Below are positions 12,601-26,300 of a stretch of DNA of 64,000 nucleotides, piece after piece. Source of the DNA: Auanema rhodensis (Eukaryota; Nematoda; Chromadorea; Rhabditida; Rhabditidae); contig OZ059899.1 in NCBI GenBank assembly GCA_964057225.1, forward strand, positions 8,742,001 through 8,806,000. The letters run 5' to 3'. The notes under the pieces were generated by a model, which was given only the letters and a program-made list of their open reading frames with translations, searched no databases and had not been told where the DNA came from. How positions within the stretch are numbered: the first letter of the stretch is position 1; each line of letters opens with the position of its first letter. Position numbers and translations under genes: made by a program.

Positions 12601-15600
12601 AAAAACTCAAAAAGATTTTGAAGTTCGTGTAATAGAAGAAAATGGTTATGAGATTGTAAACCGATCTCTACCGCGCCATGCTTCATTTGAAGTATTTTCA
12701 ACAAGAATCGGAAAAATATCTGAAAATGAACATTTTGTCGGATGTTTGGCTAACTTAATGATTGATAATACACATATTAACATGGGTTTATCAAGTCGTA
12801 GTCGAAATTTGAAACCAGGTAAACAGTCAATCAAGCCTAAATGAAGCTTTCTCTTGATATTAAGGCTGTAGTAGAATATCGCAATGCGAGGAAAACAAAT
12901 GTCAGAATGAAGGAACATGCGTAGATTTGTGGACTAAGTCAATTTGTGATTGCAAAGTAATAGTTGCAAGTATGAAATATAAATATAAATAATATAATTT
13001 CAGCCTCCATTCTTGCCACCATCATGCGCCTTTAGCCTTCTTCCCACAACATTTGGGCATAATAATATGAGCTCAATTGTTGAAATAAGGTAAAATTATT
13101 TTTAAAAAAATAAGAAATAATCTTTTCTTCTTTCAGTGTTCCAAATGAAGTATCAGAAAATCTTAGAAATGCGAACAATATCCAATTTCTTCTGAAAACA
13201 AATAAGCCATCAGGATCAGTCTTATTTCTAGGAGAAGCTGAGGTGGATGATGTAGGAACATTTACTTCTGTTGAAATTATTAATGGAACTGTCTCTGGTA
13301 TGAAGACCAACTTAATGCTTACCTTTTTTGCTTTTTTAAGTACGATCTCGAGCTGGAGGAAAAACTGTTAATATATTAACTGGTGTAAGGCCTGTAGTTG
13401 ATAATCAGGAGCATTTAGTTCGTATAGAAAGAACTCAACGTCATGTCAAAGTAATATTATTGATCCTACGCAGCAAATATAAATTATCTTTCAGCTGTTT
13501 GTTGACGGTATTTTTGAATCGGAAGGTGATATTGCTGCTCGATTCGACCATCCAATGTTCGTGGAAAAACTTGTTCTTGGTAGCTCAGATAATTCCACTT
13601 CGAAAGCATTTTCATCTAGAAGTTATTTCAAAGGTATTCATACCATTTCGTTTTCATTATCAAAACTATATTCATACAGGATCCTTACAAGATATTCGTG
13701 TAAATGATATCTCGGCAGTCCTTGAAAATGAAAAAATTTCAAATGTTGATGGCATTGGGCTTATAACCAGACAGGAGAATGTTCAAGAAGTATGTTTTTG
13801 TGGAAATATTTGATTAAACAAAAAAAATAAAGTTAAATTACTTTATTCCTTTCAGGGATTGGTATCTGATGATATATGTGGAGCACTACATCCATGTGAA
13901 CATGGAACATGCTATAATACTTTTAATGATCATGAATGTGTCTGCCAAATTGGTTATTTTGGAAGAAATTGTGAACAGAAAGATTACTGTATAACATCTC
14001 CATGCCCATCAGGAGGAATTTGTCAGAATGTTATTGGAGGATTTATATGTAAGATTTTTTTTGTTTATTAATATTTGTATTTTTAAATACATTATTTAAG
14101 GTACATCACCTGCAACACTTGTGAAAAGCAGTATGATTATGTATAATTTGGATGTCCATGAAGCTGAAGATTTATCATTTATTGAGCTTTCGATTCGAAC
14201 ACATTCAGAGAGTGGTCGTATATTCACAATGGTTTGTAGAGTTTTATTATTATTTTTTAATTATATTTCAATTGTTATAGAATTCTGAAATTGGAAATAT
14301 TGTGATGAGCATTGTGAATAAACAGCTTGTTATAACAACGTCTTCTCCATTTACTATTAGAAAAACTATAGCTGATGGTACATGGAAGAATATTCGTTTG
14401 CAAGGAAATGTTCTGAAAATCAACAATGCTAGTTATGGTATGTTAGCTTTGTTAGCTTTTTTTTAAATCTCTTATTTGAGGCTTACCATCTTCTCTTACT
14501 TTGCCATCACCTCTGAATAAAGCTCATTTGACATTAGGAACGTTTGGAGCTTTTCAATCATTCACCGGTTGTATTAACAAAGTTCGATTTGGTAATTTAC
14601 CTTCATTGTCTTTCTATCGTGAAGAAGAATTACAAATACCAGAAAATCTTAGATATTGGAAAAATTCACAAAGAAAGCAGGTAATTCAAAACATATTGAA
14701 TATATGTTTAATTATTGACACAATCAACCATTCTCAGATATCAACGAAATGTATTTCTTCTGCGCAATGTGGGGATTTATCACCTTGCTTGAACGGAGCC
14801 GAGTGTAGAGATGAATGGAATTCATATAAATGTGTTTGTCCATTTGGTTTTGCCGGCTCACGATGTGAGATCAATATCAATGAATGTGAAAAGGCGGACT
14901 GTGTTTTCGGACACTGTATTGATGGGTTGGGGGATTACAGGTAATTAAGCTTTATACAACAATGCAATCCTTTGCTTATTTCATAGATGTCAATGTGATG
15001 AAGGATATACAGGATTGTTGTGTGATACTCCAATTGATATGTGTTTATCTAACCCATGCCAGAACGGTGCCCATTGTACAGCATCGAATGCTACATTTAG
15101 CTGTGATTGTCCGGAAAATTTTGTTGGCAAGTTATGCGATATTCCAAAATCAACATCCTGTGAAACTAATCCATGTCAAAATAATGGAACATGCACTATA
15201 CAAGAGGTTTTCCGTACCATTCAGTTAAAATAACATAATTTATTTCTCAGGAGACTTTGAAATGTTCGTGTTTACCTGGAACAAACGGTGCTTACTGTGA
15301 AGTAGTGGCTGATCCTTGTAATTCACGTCCGTGCCAAAATGGTGTTTGTCAAAGAACGCGTACTGGTTTTACCTGTATCTGCGAGGAAGGCTTTGCTGGG
15401 CCAGCTTGCACAGAGATTGCTGATTACTGTAGTGCGAATAGTTGTGGTCCACATGGAAAATGCATTGGTGTATGGAATACTACAATGTGTGATTGCGATG
15501 AGGTAAATTTCTAATTTTTGAAATTTTTTTTTCTTCAAAAGTATTTTTCAAAGAAAAGCACCTATTGTTTTTTTCTTCTTCAGGGATACAGAGGACCAAA

Positions 15601-17084
15601 GTGCTATCAACAACAAGAAGCATGTCTCAATATTCCATGTGAGAATGATGCAGAATGCATCAGTTCTGGTTCTTTATACCAATGTAAATGTCGTAATTAC
15701 TATCTAGGTAAGATTAAAAACTCGGACACGATTGATTGCTCATTTTGATATTTTAGGTGATCGTTGTGAAGTTGAAGGATCGTGCTTGAAATCTCCGTGT
15801 AATCATGGTGATTGTGTTCAGTTGAAATATGATGAACATGTATGTCGGTGTCATCTTGGATATGAGGGTCCTAATTGCGATATTCGCATTGATTATTGTA
15901 AAAACTCCCCTTGTCAAAATGGAGCAACATGTGAATCATTACTCGGACATTACACTTGCAATTGTATACCTGGTTTCAACGGTAAATATAACATTTTGAA
16001 AATTATAATTCATTTACTATATTATTATAATATTTTCATTATTTCATTATATGATTAACTATTTAATTATTATTAATTCTTAGGGACTAATTGTGAAAAT
16101 GATATTGATGAATGTTCATTCGGATATTGCAATAATGGCTCAAAATGTAAAGATCGTGTAGCTGATTATGATTGTATTTGTGATGGCACAGGCTATACAG
16201 GTTCTACTTTTTAAACTAATTCACGAATGAGTTCTCGTTATCATATTACTTTTTGGATTATGTTTATATCTAAACTTTTTTAATTTAAAATCAATTTTAG
16301 TATTTTTTTTAGCTTACAAATTATTATAGATAAGAAAAACTAGGAAATCATATATATATATATATATATAATTAAAGAACTCGATTGAATTTCATTTTTT
16401 GTTCAGGTAAAAACTGTACCGAAGATGTGGACGAATGTGCAATATCCAGTAGCTGTATTCACGGTGTCTGTACAAACCTGAAAGGCGGATATCGCTGTAC
16501 ATGTGAACAAGGTTTGAAATGCTATTTGTTGTCAAAATTATAGCAAGCTCGCATATAGGTTTTATTGGAAAACGATGTTCCCAACCTGATCCATGCGTGA
16601 AAAACGAAGATCAGCCGGTGAGACATAAATGTGTTCATGGCACTTGCATAAATCCAATAGTTCGAGTAAGTTTCAATTACCTTTCCTATTATTTCAGTAT
16701 TATACTTTAATACTATTTTGTTGTTTTCATAATGATATTAACAGGTTGATCACGGTCATGAAATGATTGAGCATGAATGTAAATGTTTCCGCGGATACGG
16801 TGGACCTGAATGCCTCATTAAAGTCGAAGAGCGTCGGATGATAAGCTTAAGTTATATCATTGGACCTATTTTGGCTATGTTAATCGTATTTGCTCTGATT
16901 GGATGCGTATTGTTTTGTGTTCTATGGAAGGGAAAACGGGCTCTTCATGGACATTACAGTCCGAGTCATCAAGAAATGAACGGGGCTCGTATGCAGGTGA
17001 AACTAATGCTTTTTAATTATAAATAGTTTTAATTTACAGATGAATAACATGATTAAATTGCCTCCAGAAGAACGACTCATTTAA
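5355..17084 (+). CDS. crb-1: Crumbs, apical polarity transmembrane protein (34 exons, 1,704 aa)
   Basis: Thirty-four exons join in frame to 5,115 bases. Exon 1 (5355-5394) encodes the signal peptide start MSRLLLLLALLNG; a 4.35 kb intron separates it from exon 2 (9748-9951). About 26 EGF repeats follow, several of the calcium-binding D-x-N/D-E-C type (10.75, 14.87, 16.1 and 16.42 kb), interrupted by a Thr/Ser/Pro linker (11734-11877) and three laminin-G domains (12.24-12.82, 13.0-13.79 and 14.1-14.68 kb). Exon 33 (16745-16996) carries the membrane helix and the start of the short tail. The tail has the FERM-binding stretch GHYSPSHQE and ends in PPEERLI, the PDZ ligand bound by Stardust/PALS1-type proteins. 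This architecture and tail are diagnostic of Crumbs, which organises apical epithelial membranes and junctions. One acceptor (TTTGAG at 14475-14480) is unusual, and some donors are weak (GTTTGT, GTTTTC). Symbol given by homology to C. elegans crb-1. Confidence 0.95.
5395..9747 (+). other. crb-1: First intron of crb-1, 4.35 kb, with candidate regulatory islands
   Basis: No coding exon is visible between the signal-peptide exon and the first EGF exon; all other introns of the gene are under about 0.5 kb. Within it GC-richer patches stand out from the AT background: about 5630-5830, 6430-6560, 6850-7010 (with ATTGG/CCAAT-type boxes near 6868, 6885 and 6918), 7300-7400, 7900-8000 (with TTTCGGC and GGCGAAA) and 8930-9100. 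A large first intron of this kind commonly houses enhancers or internal promoters; that role is inferred. Confidence 0.5.
6636..6670. repeat. (AT)n microsatellite
   Basis: About 35 bases of AT alternation inside the first crb-1 intron. Confidence 0.9.
16350..16371. repeat. (AT)n microsatellite in a crb-1 intron
   Basis: About 22 bases of AT alternation in the intron between exons 30 and 31 of crb-1. This is one of the longer introns in the 3' half of the gene. Confidence 0.85.
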
Positions 17085-17636
17085 TTTAATTTAGAGAAAT
17101 ATTACAGAAAGTTTAAACAGTTAAACGATATTTGATAATTTCTATTCACTTTAATCACTTAATACATTGCTATTTATATATAAGCCATATGATTATGACC
17201 AAAGTTGACGTTCAATTTTCCATATCGTCTTTCTCCATTTCATTCGGTTCTCCACTACTTATTGTACGGGTACATATGAGAATATTATTTCATTGTTGCG
17301 TTGTGTAGAGTTCAATTTAATAAATATTATATTTTATTATCACAAGTATCGCATTGCATTTTTTTTTAAATTTACATTCAATTCCTAGTGAACTTTTGAA
17401 TTTTTGAATCAAACAGGTAGAGTACATTACACGTTATACGATCGCAGATATAATGTATCAGTTAATAATCAAATATATAAAAATTTTGTTGTACAATATG
17501 ACGAGTATCAAAAGCCACGACTTGAGTGGAAATTATATTTTAAAATATCCCCGTAATGTTGAAATAGAGAAGAAAATATAATTAATATTATAATACATAA
17601 GTTTGTTTGGAAACCGAATTAAGTTTGTTACAAGCA
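17085..17636. other. Convergent 3' region between crb-1 and gene 3
   Basis: This 552-base AT-rich stretch separates the stop codons of two genes that point toward each other. It holds both 3' untranslated regions; I see no coding exon. The candidate poly(A) signals are described separately at 17319-17338. Confidence 0.6.
17319..17338. terminator. Back-to-back poly(A) signals for crb-1 and the convergent gene 3
   Basis: AATAAA on the plus strand at 17319-17324 lies 235 bases after the crb-1 stop. TTTATT at 17333-17338 is AATAAA on the minus strand, about 300 bases after the stop of the convergent gene. I saw no other perfect minus-strand signal between it and 17637. The hexamer is the standard animal poly(A) signal; use by both genes is inferred. 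Confidence 0.55.
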
Positions 17637-18447
17637 TTAAGCCTCATCTTGATCGTGGTCATAATCTTTTACAAGACCCAAACGTATGAGGATATGTGCA
17701 AGATCTAACCGTCTTTTTTCTAAGTATCGTTGTCGTTCTAATTTTTCTTCCAGTACTCCACATAAAGCATCAAAAGCATGAATTGAAAACTGAATAATCT
17801 GAGCTCTATTCTAAAAAAAAAAGAAATTATACATTGGACGTAAATTCACATACCAAATGATACAATGAGTCTACTGCTTGTTCAGGTGTCAATAAGGGAT
17901 GAGTGAAAATTGGCGCAATTTTGGCAGGTAGCTCTAAGTTTTCACCATTATTTTGCCGAAATTCAGATTTAAAAAGAGTTTTCTCAATTGTCTTTTTCTG
18001 GAATAGAAATACTCAATAGAATTAGAAAAATACTGAAGCCAGATACCTTCATGCCAACAATATCCTTTGAAGAAATGACTGTTTTGTCCACGGTGGGCAC
18101 CTAAAAATAGCAAACATGTTAAACAGTTTACAAGAAAAAAGCTTTACCTGGAATTTAGCACGAGAATTTTCCGTATTGACACCTTTTTTTGATGACAAAT
18201 TTTTCGAAGTATGTTTACTGCTACTCGGGCTTCTACTTCCTCCTACCATTGAGTTAAATATTTGTAACAATTCTAGTCCATTTTTCTCCATTGTTGCATT
18301 CGACGTCGAAAAAGGAGGAACTGTGCTTTCACTAGTTGAAGCAATATCCTACAAAAAAAATCATAAAGTGAACTACGGCTCTAGAAATACCTCAGAGCTT
18401 TGCCTTGATCGTTTATTGGGTGGTTGTTCAACTGAACTGAGTTCCAT
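17637..18447 (-). CDS. Uncharacterised, probably nuclear protein, 209 aa
   Basis: Five exons join in frame to 630 bases: 18391-18447, 18148-18348, 18047-18100, 17854-17997 and 17637-17810. Every intron falls between codons (phase 0). The N-terminal 100 residues are low-complexity, Ser/Thr/Lys-rich and disordered-looking (starting MELSSVEQPPNKRSRQSSE, with a basic KRSRQ patch). The last 75 residues are well ordered: LPAKIAPIFTHPLLTPEQ, then a helical, charged stretch containing FDALCGVLEEKLERQRYLEK and ending LIRLGLVKDYDHDQDEA. That pattern suggests a small conserved helical domain of a chromatin or transcription-complex subunit, but I do not recognise the family and assign no function. It is convergent with crb-1. 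Confidence 0.8.
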
Positions 18448-19748
18448 ATTGCTTACAAATTACAGTTATATGTTAAACAGGTTGTGGCAACAAGGTTATT
18501 TAAAACTAATAAACTATCTTTCCGTTATAAAACTACACGATCATTCGGTTTCTATAAAAAGATTTGTAAATAGGTTGTCTTTATTTCCAATTAAAACGAC
18601 TTTTGTTTATATTATATTGAAAGATTTATGAATGATTAAAAGATACAAAGCAATCGAGCTATATATATATATATAGCTAAAAAGATCAATAAAGAATTTT
18701 CTCTACTGACTAATGATGTTCAAAAATGCAAAAAGAAAGCCAAAAATTCAGTTCAAATTAAAACAAAAATTATTGTTGTGACTAAAAACAGATCATAGGA
18801 CTCATATATGTTATTTTAACAATCAGAGGCTTGATAAACTGAAACATTTTGATCTTTAATCATAGTACTAGCCGGCAGAACAAAACAAAAACATATTTAT
18901 CCGAAAATATACGAATAAATTTAATAATATTTTCCTACTTATTCAAAAATTATTATTTATAATAAAGCTTAACATACATAAAACGTAAGAAAAGAGAGAA
19001 CATCCAGAAAAAAGGGTGAAGCTTAGTTAGATGCTTTAGATGCGAGTGTCATTTCAGCCCTACGGAGCGTGCTAGATCGAAGAGAAGAACGGCGAGAAGC
19101 GAGAGTAGAGTGTAAGGGGAGAGGGACCCAGTCCACCTAGAGTAGTCATGTGCGAATGAGACGCAGACACATATGCTGACAGACTAGGAAGGGTAGAGAA
19201 AGTGGGGGGAGGTTGGATACACACCTCGTCTCTTGTCTAGAAATGATCATTGAAAACAATTGTTTCTATGATTCATTAACTATAATCATATATGATAACT
19301 ATATGTATTCAAATATATCCCTAAAAGAATTGCAATGTGCTTTCATATTGTGCGCCTACAATTTGTGACTGTTAGATTGATCCAATTAGAAAGCTAATGT
19401 TTAATAGAATATATATGGATTCAAAAAGAAACCTTATTAATAAAATAAACAGAAAACAGAAAATCAAGATTTATATATATATATATATATCACCTTTCCT
19501 ACTAATAATCACAATGTCAGTGTTATTAACAGTGTTAAAAATGTCATCATTTAAATCTATAAGTAGTATAATATCATGAGCATGAAAAAAGAACTCTAAT
19601 GGAATATGTTTCGAAGAGCACCAATATAAATATAAATTATATATAAAGTATACACTTATATTTTATATATAATATGAAACGTGCAAAACACACTAGAGGG
19701 AATATACAGAAATTGATCACAGGTGGAAAAGGGGCTTGAAACAACAAA

Positions 19749-19779
<31 letters not shown>

Positions 19780-20325
19780 TTTAAAAGTACTATGCTTATT
19801 AAAGCTTACGTTCTGTGCAAGAAAAAAAGCCAAAAAAAAGATTTTGCTGAAAAACGGCAAGTCAGGGTCAGGTAGCAACTTGAAAAATAAAAAAAATATC
19901 ACAGCAATTTCTCAGCAAACTAATAGGCAGGTGTGGAAGTAAACTGGATAAAAACAAAACAAATTAAGAATAATAATAAAGACATGACCATAGAAAATGT
20001 GCCAAATTAGGCGGGAGAGATAATGATATAAAGGAGTTAATATGCTGTAGCACAGATGGTATAACCGTAAATAAAGTTGCATGAGATGAAACATATTTCG
20101 AGCTTCAAACGAAAGCACAAAAGAAGAGCGGCATCATGAAATAGTTTTTTTGGGAATTACGACTATAGGAAGCATATTGACTATATAAATTGAAAGAAAT
20201 GTATTAGAAGACTATAAAAAATAGGACGAATTCCTGCTTTGAGTGAGAAGGACCGATATGAAGAACCTGATATGATCTGTGGTTAGTTAGTCAACAGATG
20301 CTTCTAATAAGAGTTATGACAAAAT
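18448..20325. other. Intergenic: upstream of gene 3 and downstream of rgl-1
   Basis: No supported exon. A GC-richer island at about 19020-19225 (the segment with GAACGGCGAGAAGCGAGAG) stands out and may be a promoter for the minus-strand gene that starts at 18447, about 0.6 kb away. It also contains an (AT)n tract near 19471-19489 and an (AAT)n tract at 19750-19779. Confidence 0.5.
19750..19779. repeat. (AAT)n trinucleotide repeat
   Basis: About ten consecutive AAT/TAA units in intergenic DNA, roughly 0.55 kb past the rgl-1 stop codon. Confidence 0.9.
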
Positions 20326-23300
20326 TTACAAATAACCACTGCTCCAACGTAATAGATTACTACGTTTCATTTTATTCAGTTTTTTAGCAGAAGGTCCCAT
20401 TCGAGGAGAAGATCCACCTTTGTCGTCATCAGTTTCTTTTTTTCTGAATTAACAGTAATTATAACTAAAGCTAAGGGTAACTAAAGATAATTTTTAATTA
20501 TCGTTTATTAAGCAACGATAATTTAAAATCTCAAAAACTAAAGATTTCAAGGTTACCTTAATATAAGATTCAGCATGTGAGACGACTCATCTGGGGCTAT
20601 TGCATAAAACGGATTGCATTTGTCGGGTAATTGAAATTCCCCTGTAATAAAATAAATATAAAAAAGTTATAGATGAATTTTGAAATACCTCCTTTTGGTA
20701 GAAGTTGTAATAAGCAATATTTACTATGATCGTCATCAATTAAGTGCTTCTCCAATGCACGTGCAATTAGATCATGCATTCTATCGCCATTTTCAACCTA
20801 CATTTAGATAATAATTTACAAAAACACAAAGATATTGAACTAATTACCTTGATTACTTTATAATTAGCGCCACTCTCGGAAGACTGGAGACCATCGTCAA
20901 GTCCTACACGAGCTAAATGGAATGTTGAAGATGTTGAAGGGTTCCCTGCTTGTGATTGGTGAGACGATGACGAACAAGATGAAGCCTAAATACAACAATA
21001 TCAATAAAATAAAACGGTCAACTATATTAAAACTCACATCACTGTCTTTCTGCTGGTGTCGTCTACGAGCGCAGTCGTAAGCTTCATTTAGCCTATGTAA
21101 AATAGGGGTAGCTGTCCTCGAAAGTGAATTACTAGCACTCTAAAAACAGTAAGCTCAAAACAATTGTTAATATGGAAACTTACGTGACCACCGATACTGC
21201 TTCTAGAAAGTGAAGTACGTATTTCTTGTGTAGAATCTCCACTATTACTCCTTTGATGTGGCAATGGAAACACGTTAGACGGGGAAAACTCACAGCTTTT
21301 CCAAGCTGGATTTCGACTGTTAGCATTGGTTCTTGGAAGGGATCCAGACAAAGGAACCTAAACATAATGTCATATAATATTTATAAAAACTTAAATATTA
21401 CTGGTCCAGGAGGTCCACCATCAACACGGCCATCAATCCAATCCTCACAATGAAATCCGCTGTCTCGTGATAATTGCCCCATTAGTGGGGGAGTTGCTAT
21501 ACAATGTGATTCATATATAAGAAAACATTATATTATCATACCAGCACCATTTGGAATAGAATGTGAACTACTTTGACTATGCGAGTGACTGTGAAAATTG
21601 GAGTGATTTGTTTGGTTGAAAATACTTTCATCAGGTTGTCTGCCAAATAGTCTGGATAATGTACTACTGAAAAACAAACTTATTATTATTTATTTATATT
21701 TATTAAATAATATTTAAAGTCTTAAACGGTTTTAGATCAACCTTTTGAGCACAGCAGATCCGTTACCATTACTTGTAGCACTTGTATTCATCCTCGAATG
21801 TATATCAGGTGTTGAAGAAGGAGGTGGTCTCTCGATTTCCTGAGATCGCAAAAAGCTATAAAATAAGTATATAGTATGAAAGAAAATAGAAAAATATACC
21901 ATTGTTTTTCATCTAAACATGGCAAGAAATGAAACCAGGCACAAAAGTCGGGATCCATTGGTATATTGTAAGCACGTGCTGCTGATTGGAAGAGCCTTAG
22001 CTTGGCCAGAACGTCAAACTCCTTTCTTCTCTTTTCAAAGTTTATAAGACCTTCTACAATGCATACAGTCTATATATCTAAGATGAGTTATACAAACCTT
22101 CAGTGTAATCAGGAGTCCCTTGATCAATCATGGTTAAATCAGTTAAAAATGAGCCCAAATAAGGTACAGTACCCTGGCATTCAGCTAGGTTTACATCACT
22201 TTTTGTCCTTCTACAGTTTTGAATCAACTGGGGGCGCCGTAATGGTGAGCTTTTAGCAGTTCCCTCCTATAGTAATAAAACATTTAAAAATCTAATATGC
22301 ATCTCATACTTGTTCTAATATCCTTCTAGCATTGTGTTCATCACCATCTTCATCCATATCATATATTGATTTAAGCTCATTGAATTGCGCCATTGACTGA
22401 CTGAAAATAAAACTTGGCTAAAACTAAAACTAAATCAATTTTTTGAATCTCAATCAGTTCACAGAAGGAAATAACTTATTTCCAGTGTTTTCTTAATCTA
22501 CTCACCTGGGAACAAGAGCCCATGTTTGTCTAAGCCGATGAACCGGCTCAGACTGCAAAGTTGAGAGCACAGCTTTTAGAGACGAAAAGTTCTTCAAAGC
22601 CCGTAACTCCTGAAACACAAACAACATTCGATGAGGATAAGAAGAAAGATTAAAAAATTAACACAAGACCGGAACAGTGCAACACAAAGCAAAAATAAAA
22701 AATGTTCATTAATGCAAATGTGTTTGGAATTTCACGTATAATTTCGTTTAGTTGATATTCTTACCCTAGATATATCTATCCATTTCGCAATGATTTTTGC
22801 TCTAAAATCTGGTGGACATTCTTGAAGGACAATGCTTGTCATGACACGCTGAGATACGGCATTGAACTGAAGTACTTCCCATAATAAATTTCAAATTGAT
22901 AAGGATGATACCTGGTCGATGGTAGCTTTAACCGTATAAACTCGATCAGCACTTAGTTTATGTCTTTTTGACCAAACGCAACCTTGGCATTGATGAATGA
23001 ATACTTCTTTGAATAGAGCCTGAATATACAGAATCAAAGTTGCAAGACAACCAGGAATTGTCGAAGAAACGAAAGAGAAACCAAAATTTTCTTACCGCAT
23101 CCCAGAATGTTAACTGCTCAGCAATTTGAACGCAATTCCCTTTGCCTACATCGAACATTTTAGCTCTAAAATGAATCAAATAATATTAATTAACATTTCG
23201 AGGCACTTACCTTTCTTTTGAATTTTTACTATATTCAGCAGGATCGTACCCGAGATCATAAGCTCTTTGTTCAACAGAAGGTAATTGAGCTAAAATTATA

Positions 23301-26300
23301 TATATTACATTGGTAGAAGTTGACACAACTTTACCAATTAGTCCTCCAACATTTTGTATTCTCTTAAAATGCTCTCTAAGTTTTCTAGCCTAAAAGAACC
23401 AAATATAAAGCATCAAAACAAACACGATAAAATCAAAAATAAACAAACTAAGAAAGATACATACCTTTGCACGAAGATCTGTGAGTTTGTACCTAGTGCC
23501 GAATTCAAGAAGAATATTTATAGTGGTAAAATCGTTTTGTGGATCATAAAAATCTTCAGGATACATATCTAGCCAGCAAATTAGAATGGAACGAAGAGAG
23601 CTGTAATATATTATATTATATTATTAGATTCCCGTTGCTATCCCACTTTTGGATAACGAGAGCTGAAGTACTACAGTTAACATCATTTTCCAACGATTCA
23701 TATCGTCGGAGAATCCTGAAAATTTAAATATATAAAATCGTGAACCAGCATTGAATCAAACCTATTCAAAACAGTTGGGGGGTCAGCAAAAGAACGATAA
23801 GTTGCAAAGAATACATTAAAATGACGTGAATCCATAAGGTCATCGGAACCGACCAAGCATTCCTGCAAAACAACGTGAGTCATTCATAACTTATTAATGT
23901 TGCCAGTAAATGGTTTAAAACAAATATTTAAAATGATAAACTTACTACAAGCTTTTCTACAGTTCCAGCCTTTATAACACGTTCTTTTACTGATTCCCAT
24001 TGAAGATGATCAGCACCCATGTCCTGGTCAACAGGCTGACGATCCGGATCGATAGGCCGATATCTCTGAAAACAATGTTGAATGAGAAAGAAATATAAGT
24101 GAGAACTATGTTTGAATTTAACAGCAATGTTTTACAACTTTTCATTCAAACAACTTGTTTTTTGCATTATTGCTCTGTCACTTCAGTATATTTCATTTCT
24201 AACTTTTCAATGGAGCTTTATGTAATTCGATAACGAAGTTCGTTTATAGTTCCATAGATAAAAGTTTATCACGTTTTACGAAGCAACTGTAATAATGTTG
24301 GAACGAGCATAACAGTAATAATAATACCTCAAAGATAGAAATAAATTTTATTGAGTTATATAGAAGAAAAAAATCAATCAGCTGATACAGTTGAAAGAAC
24401 TAATTGAAATGAAAAAAAGTATAAAGACAAATTTACCAAGAGTTCTGGGAGGAAGGCGGAAGGAAAAAGAAACTGTCGTATGGGTGGAAAAAGTGCCGAG
24501 AACGCATGCTTAAACGGAAGAAAACTAATCTTTGTCTGATGACGACTAAGCCTCCTTGAGTGACGACATTCTTTTCTCCGTCTTTTGTCGTCATCGGCGA
24601 CATCATCATCATCATCATCATCACCATCATCATCGTTGTGCTCGCCCTCGTAGGTTTCTCTACAAACGATGGCTGCTGGAAAGAGAACGAGCCGCAGACG
24701 TCGCATGTGGCAAACAGAGAAGAACGTGACGATGAAGAACCGAAATATTAGAAGACGCTTGTAAATATATCCATAATAGGTACAGATAAGAGGCCCACGC
24801 AGTTTAACACACTCACATACACAGTTTTAGCGGCAATTCACAAATTGAAACTGCACAAGACGGTGATATGGAAGTATCGAGAATGTCAATTAGGCGAACT
24901 TCAAGTAGACGTCTAGTAGCTAATAGATGACGACGGTACAAAGAATACGAAGCCTTTTTCCGTTTGCTTGCTTAGAAAGATATTTCGCTTTGATCGTTAA
25001 AACATTTTTGTGTCTATTCAATTCATATCACAGAGATGAACTTAATCGACAGCTAGGATTTTCTCATTTGAACCTATGCTAGAAGATAATGAGAGATGTA
25101 ACGACGTCAATCTTCGAAGAGAAAAGATAGTTTCTGTTTAAAACAGGACTAGTGGTGAGATGATTGGAAAGCAAGCTAATGATAGCAATAACCGAAAAAA
25201 AAAGTTTTGAAAAATGGTAACGTTTTCATAGAAAAAAAAGAAGCGAGGTATAAGACCATATCAATATTTTAAGAGCGTATCTATAACGGGAAAAGCAAAG
25301 GACATGTCAACTAAAACGGAATCATAAATGAAAAAAACATTAATAAAATTGTGAACTAGAAAACATACTCTAATTTTAGGCTTTGAACAACTTAATGGTG
25401 GTTATTTGAAACAACACGACAAATGTATTGAAGGACTGTGGTAGTTAATGGTTGAGATGTTGCTGTTGGAGCAAATAGGAGACACTCGAGAAGCCGTTAA
25501 GGGCCAAATTGTTAGAATTTGGTTCACCTCAGTAGTATGCATTTTCCAACTTTGCTTCAAAGCTACTAGAAACTACACCAACATCAACATATCAATTGAG
25601 AACAGTTCATATTTGTTGATTTTTGAACTAATTCCGTTAATCCCTTTTAAAACTCAAGTTAATGATCAAAATAAATAGTTCTAAATTTAACAAGGAGTTT
25701 ATATACATAACTGTGTCAAGAAAATATTGGATTTTCAGGTCAGAAGTAGATAGTGTACAAAGACAATAAAGAAGGTTAACACTAATATGTACAGAACTAT
25801 CGCAAAAAATAAAGCTTAGTCTAAAAAAATCTAAAAAAATCTAAAAACAATTTCAAACAACAGTGAAAGCGTTCAAAATACCTTTCTCAGGACCATACTA
25901 TTCTCAAAATAGAAGCGTTTAGTTAGGGAGTTCAATTGATCACAAAAACTATAGTGTTCATGGCTTTGCCCCAAATATTTGGAACTATAAAGTAATCCCA
26001 CATAATTTCACATTTTTTTCATAAAATCATGAAGTTTATAGGATAGAAAGTTTTGAGAAGAGTGATACCATTTGTTATAATAAAAAAAATGAGATAGCTG
26101 TTGATCCCTAGTAAAGTACAAGCATGATGCAAGGAAATAAAACTAGGAAATCTCAGAATTTTGGTCGAAGCTCATCTAGCTAGACTAAAATGACTTGCAC
26201 AGAATAAGAGTTCAATGAAATAATAAGTACACTAAATGTGATTTAGTTTTCAAAGTTCGGAAAAAATACGTGATGTATCTAAGCAAATCTTAGAGAAAAC

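Noticed and set aside
18116-18631. 171-codon plus-strand open frame
   Set aside because: It lies antisense to the first three exons of the 209-residue gene, crosses its introns, and has no motif or splice partners.
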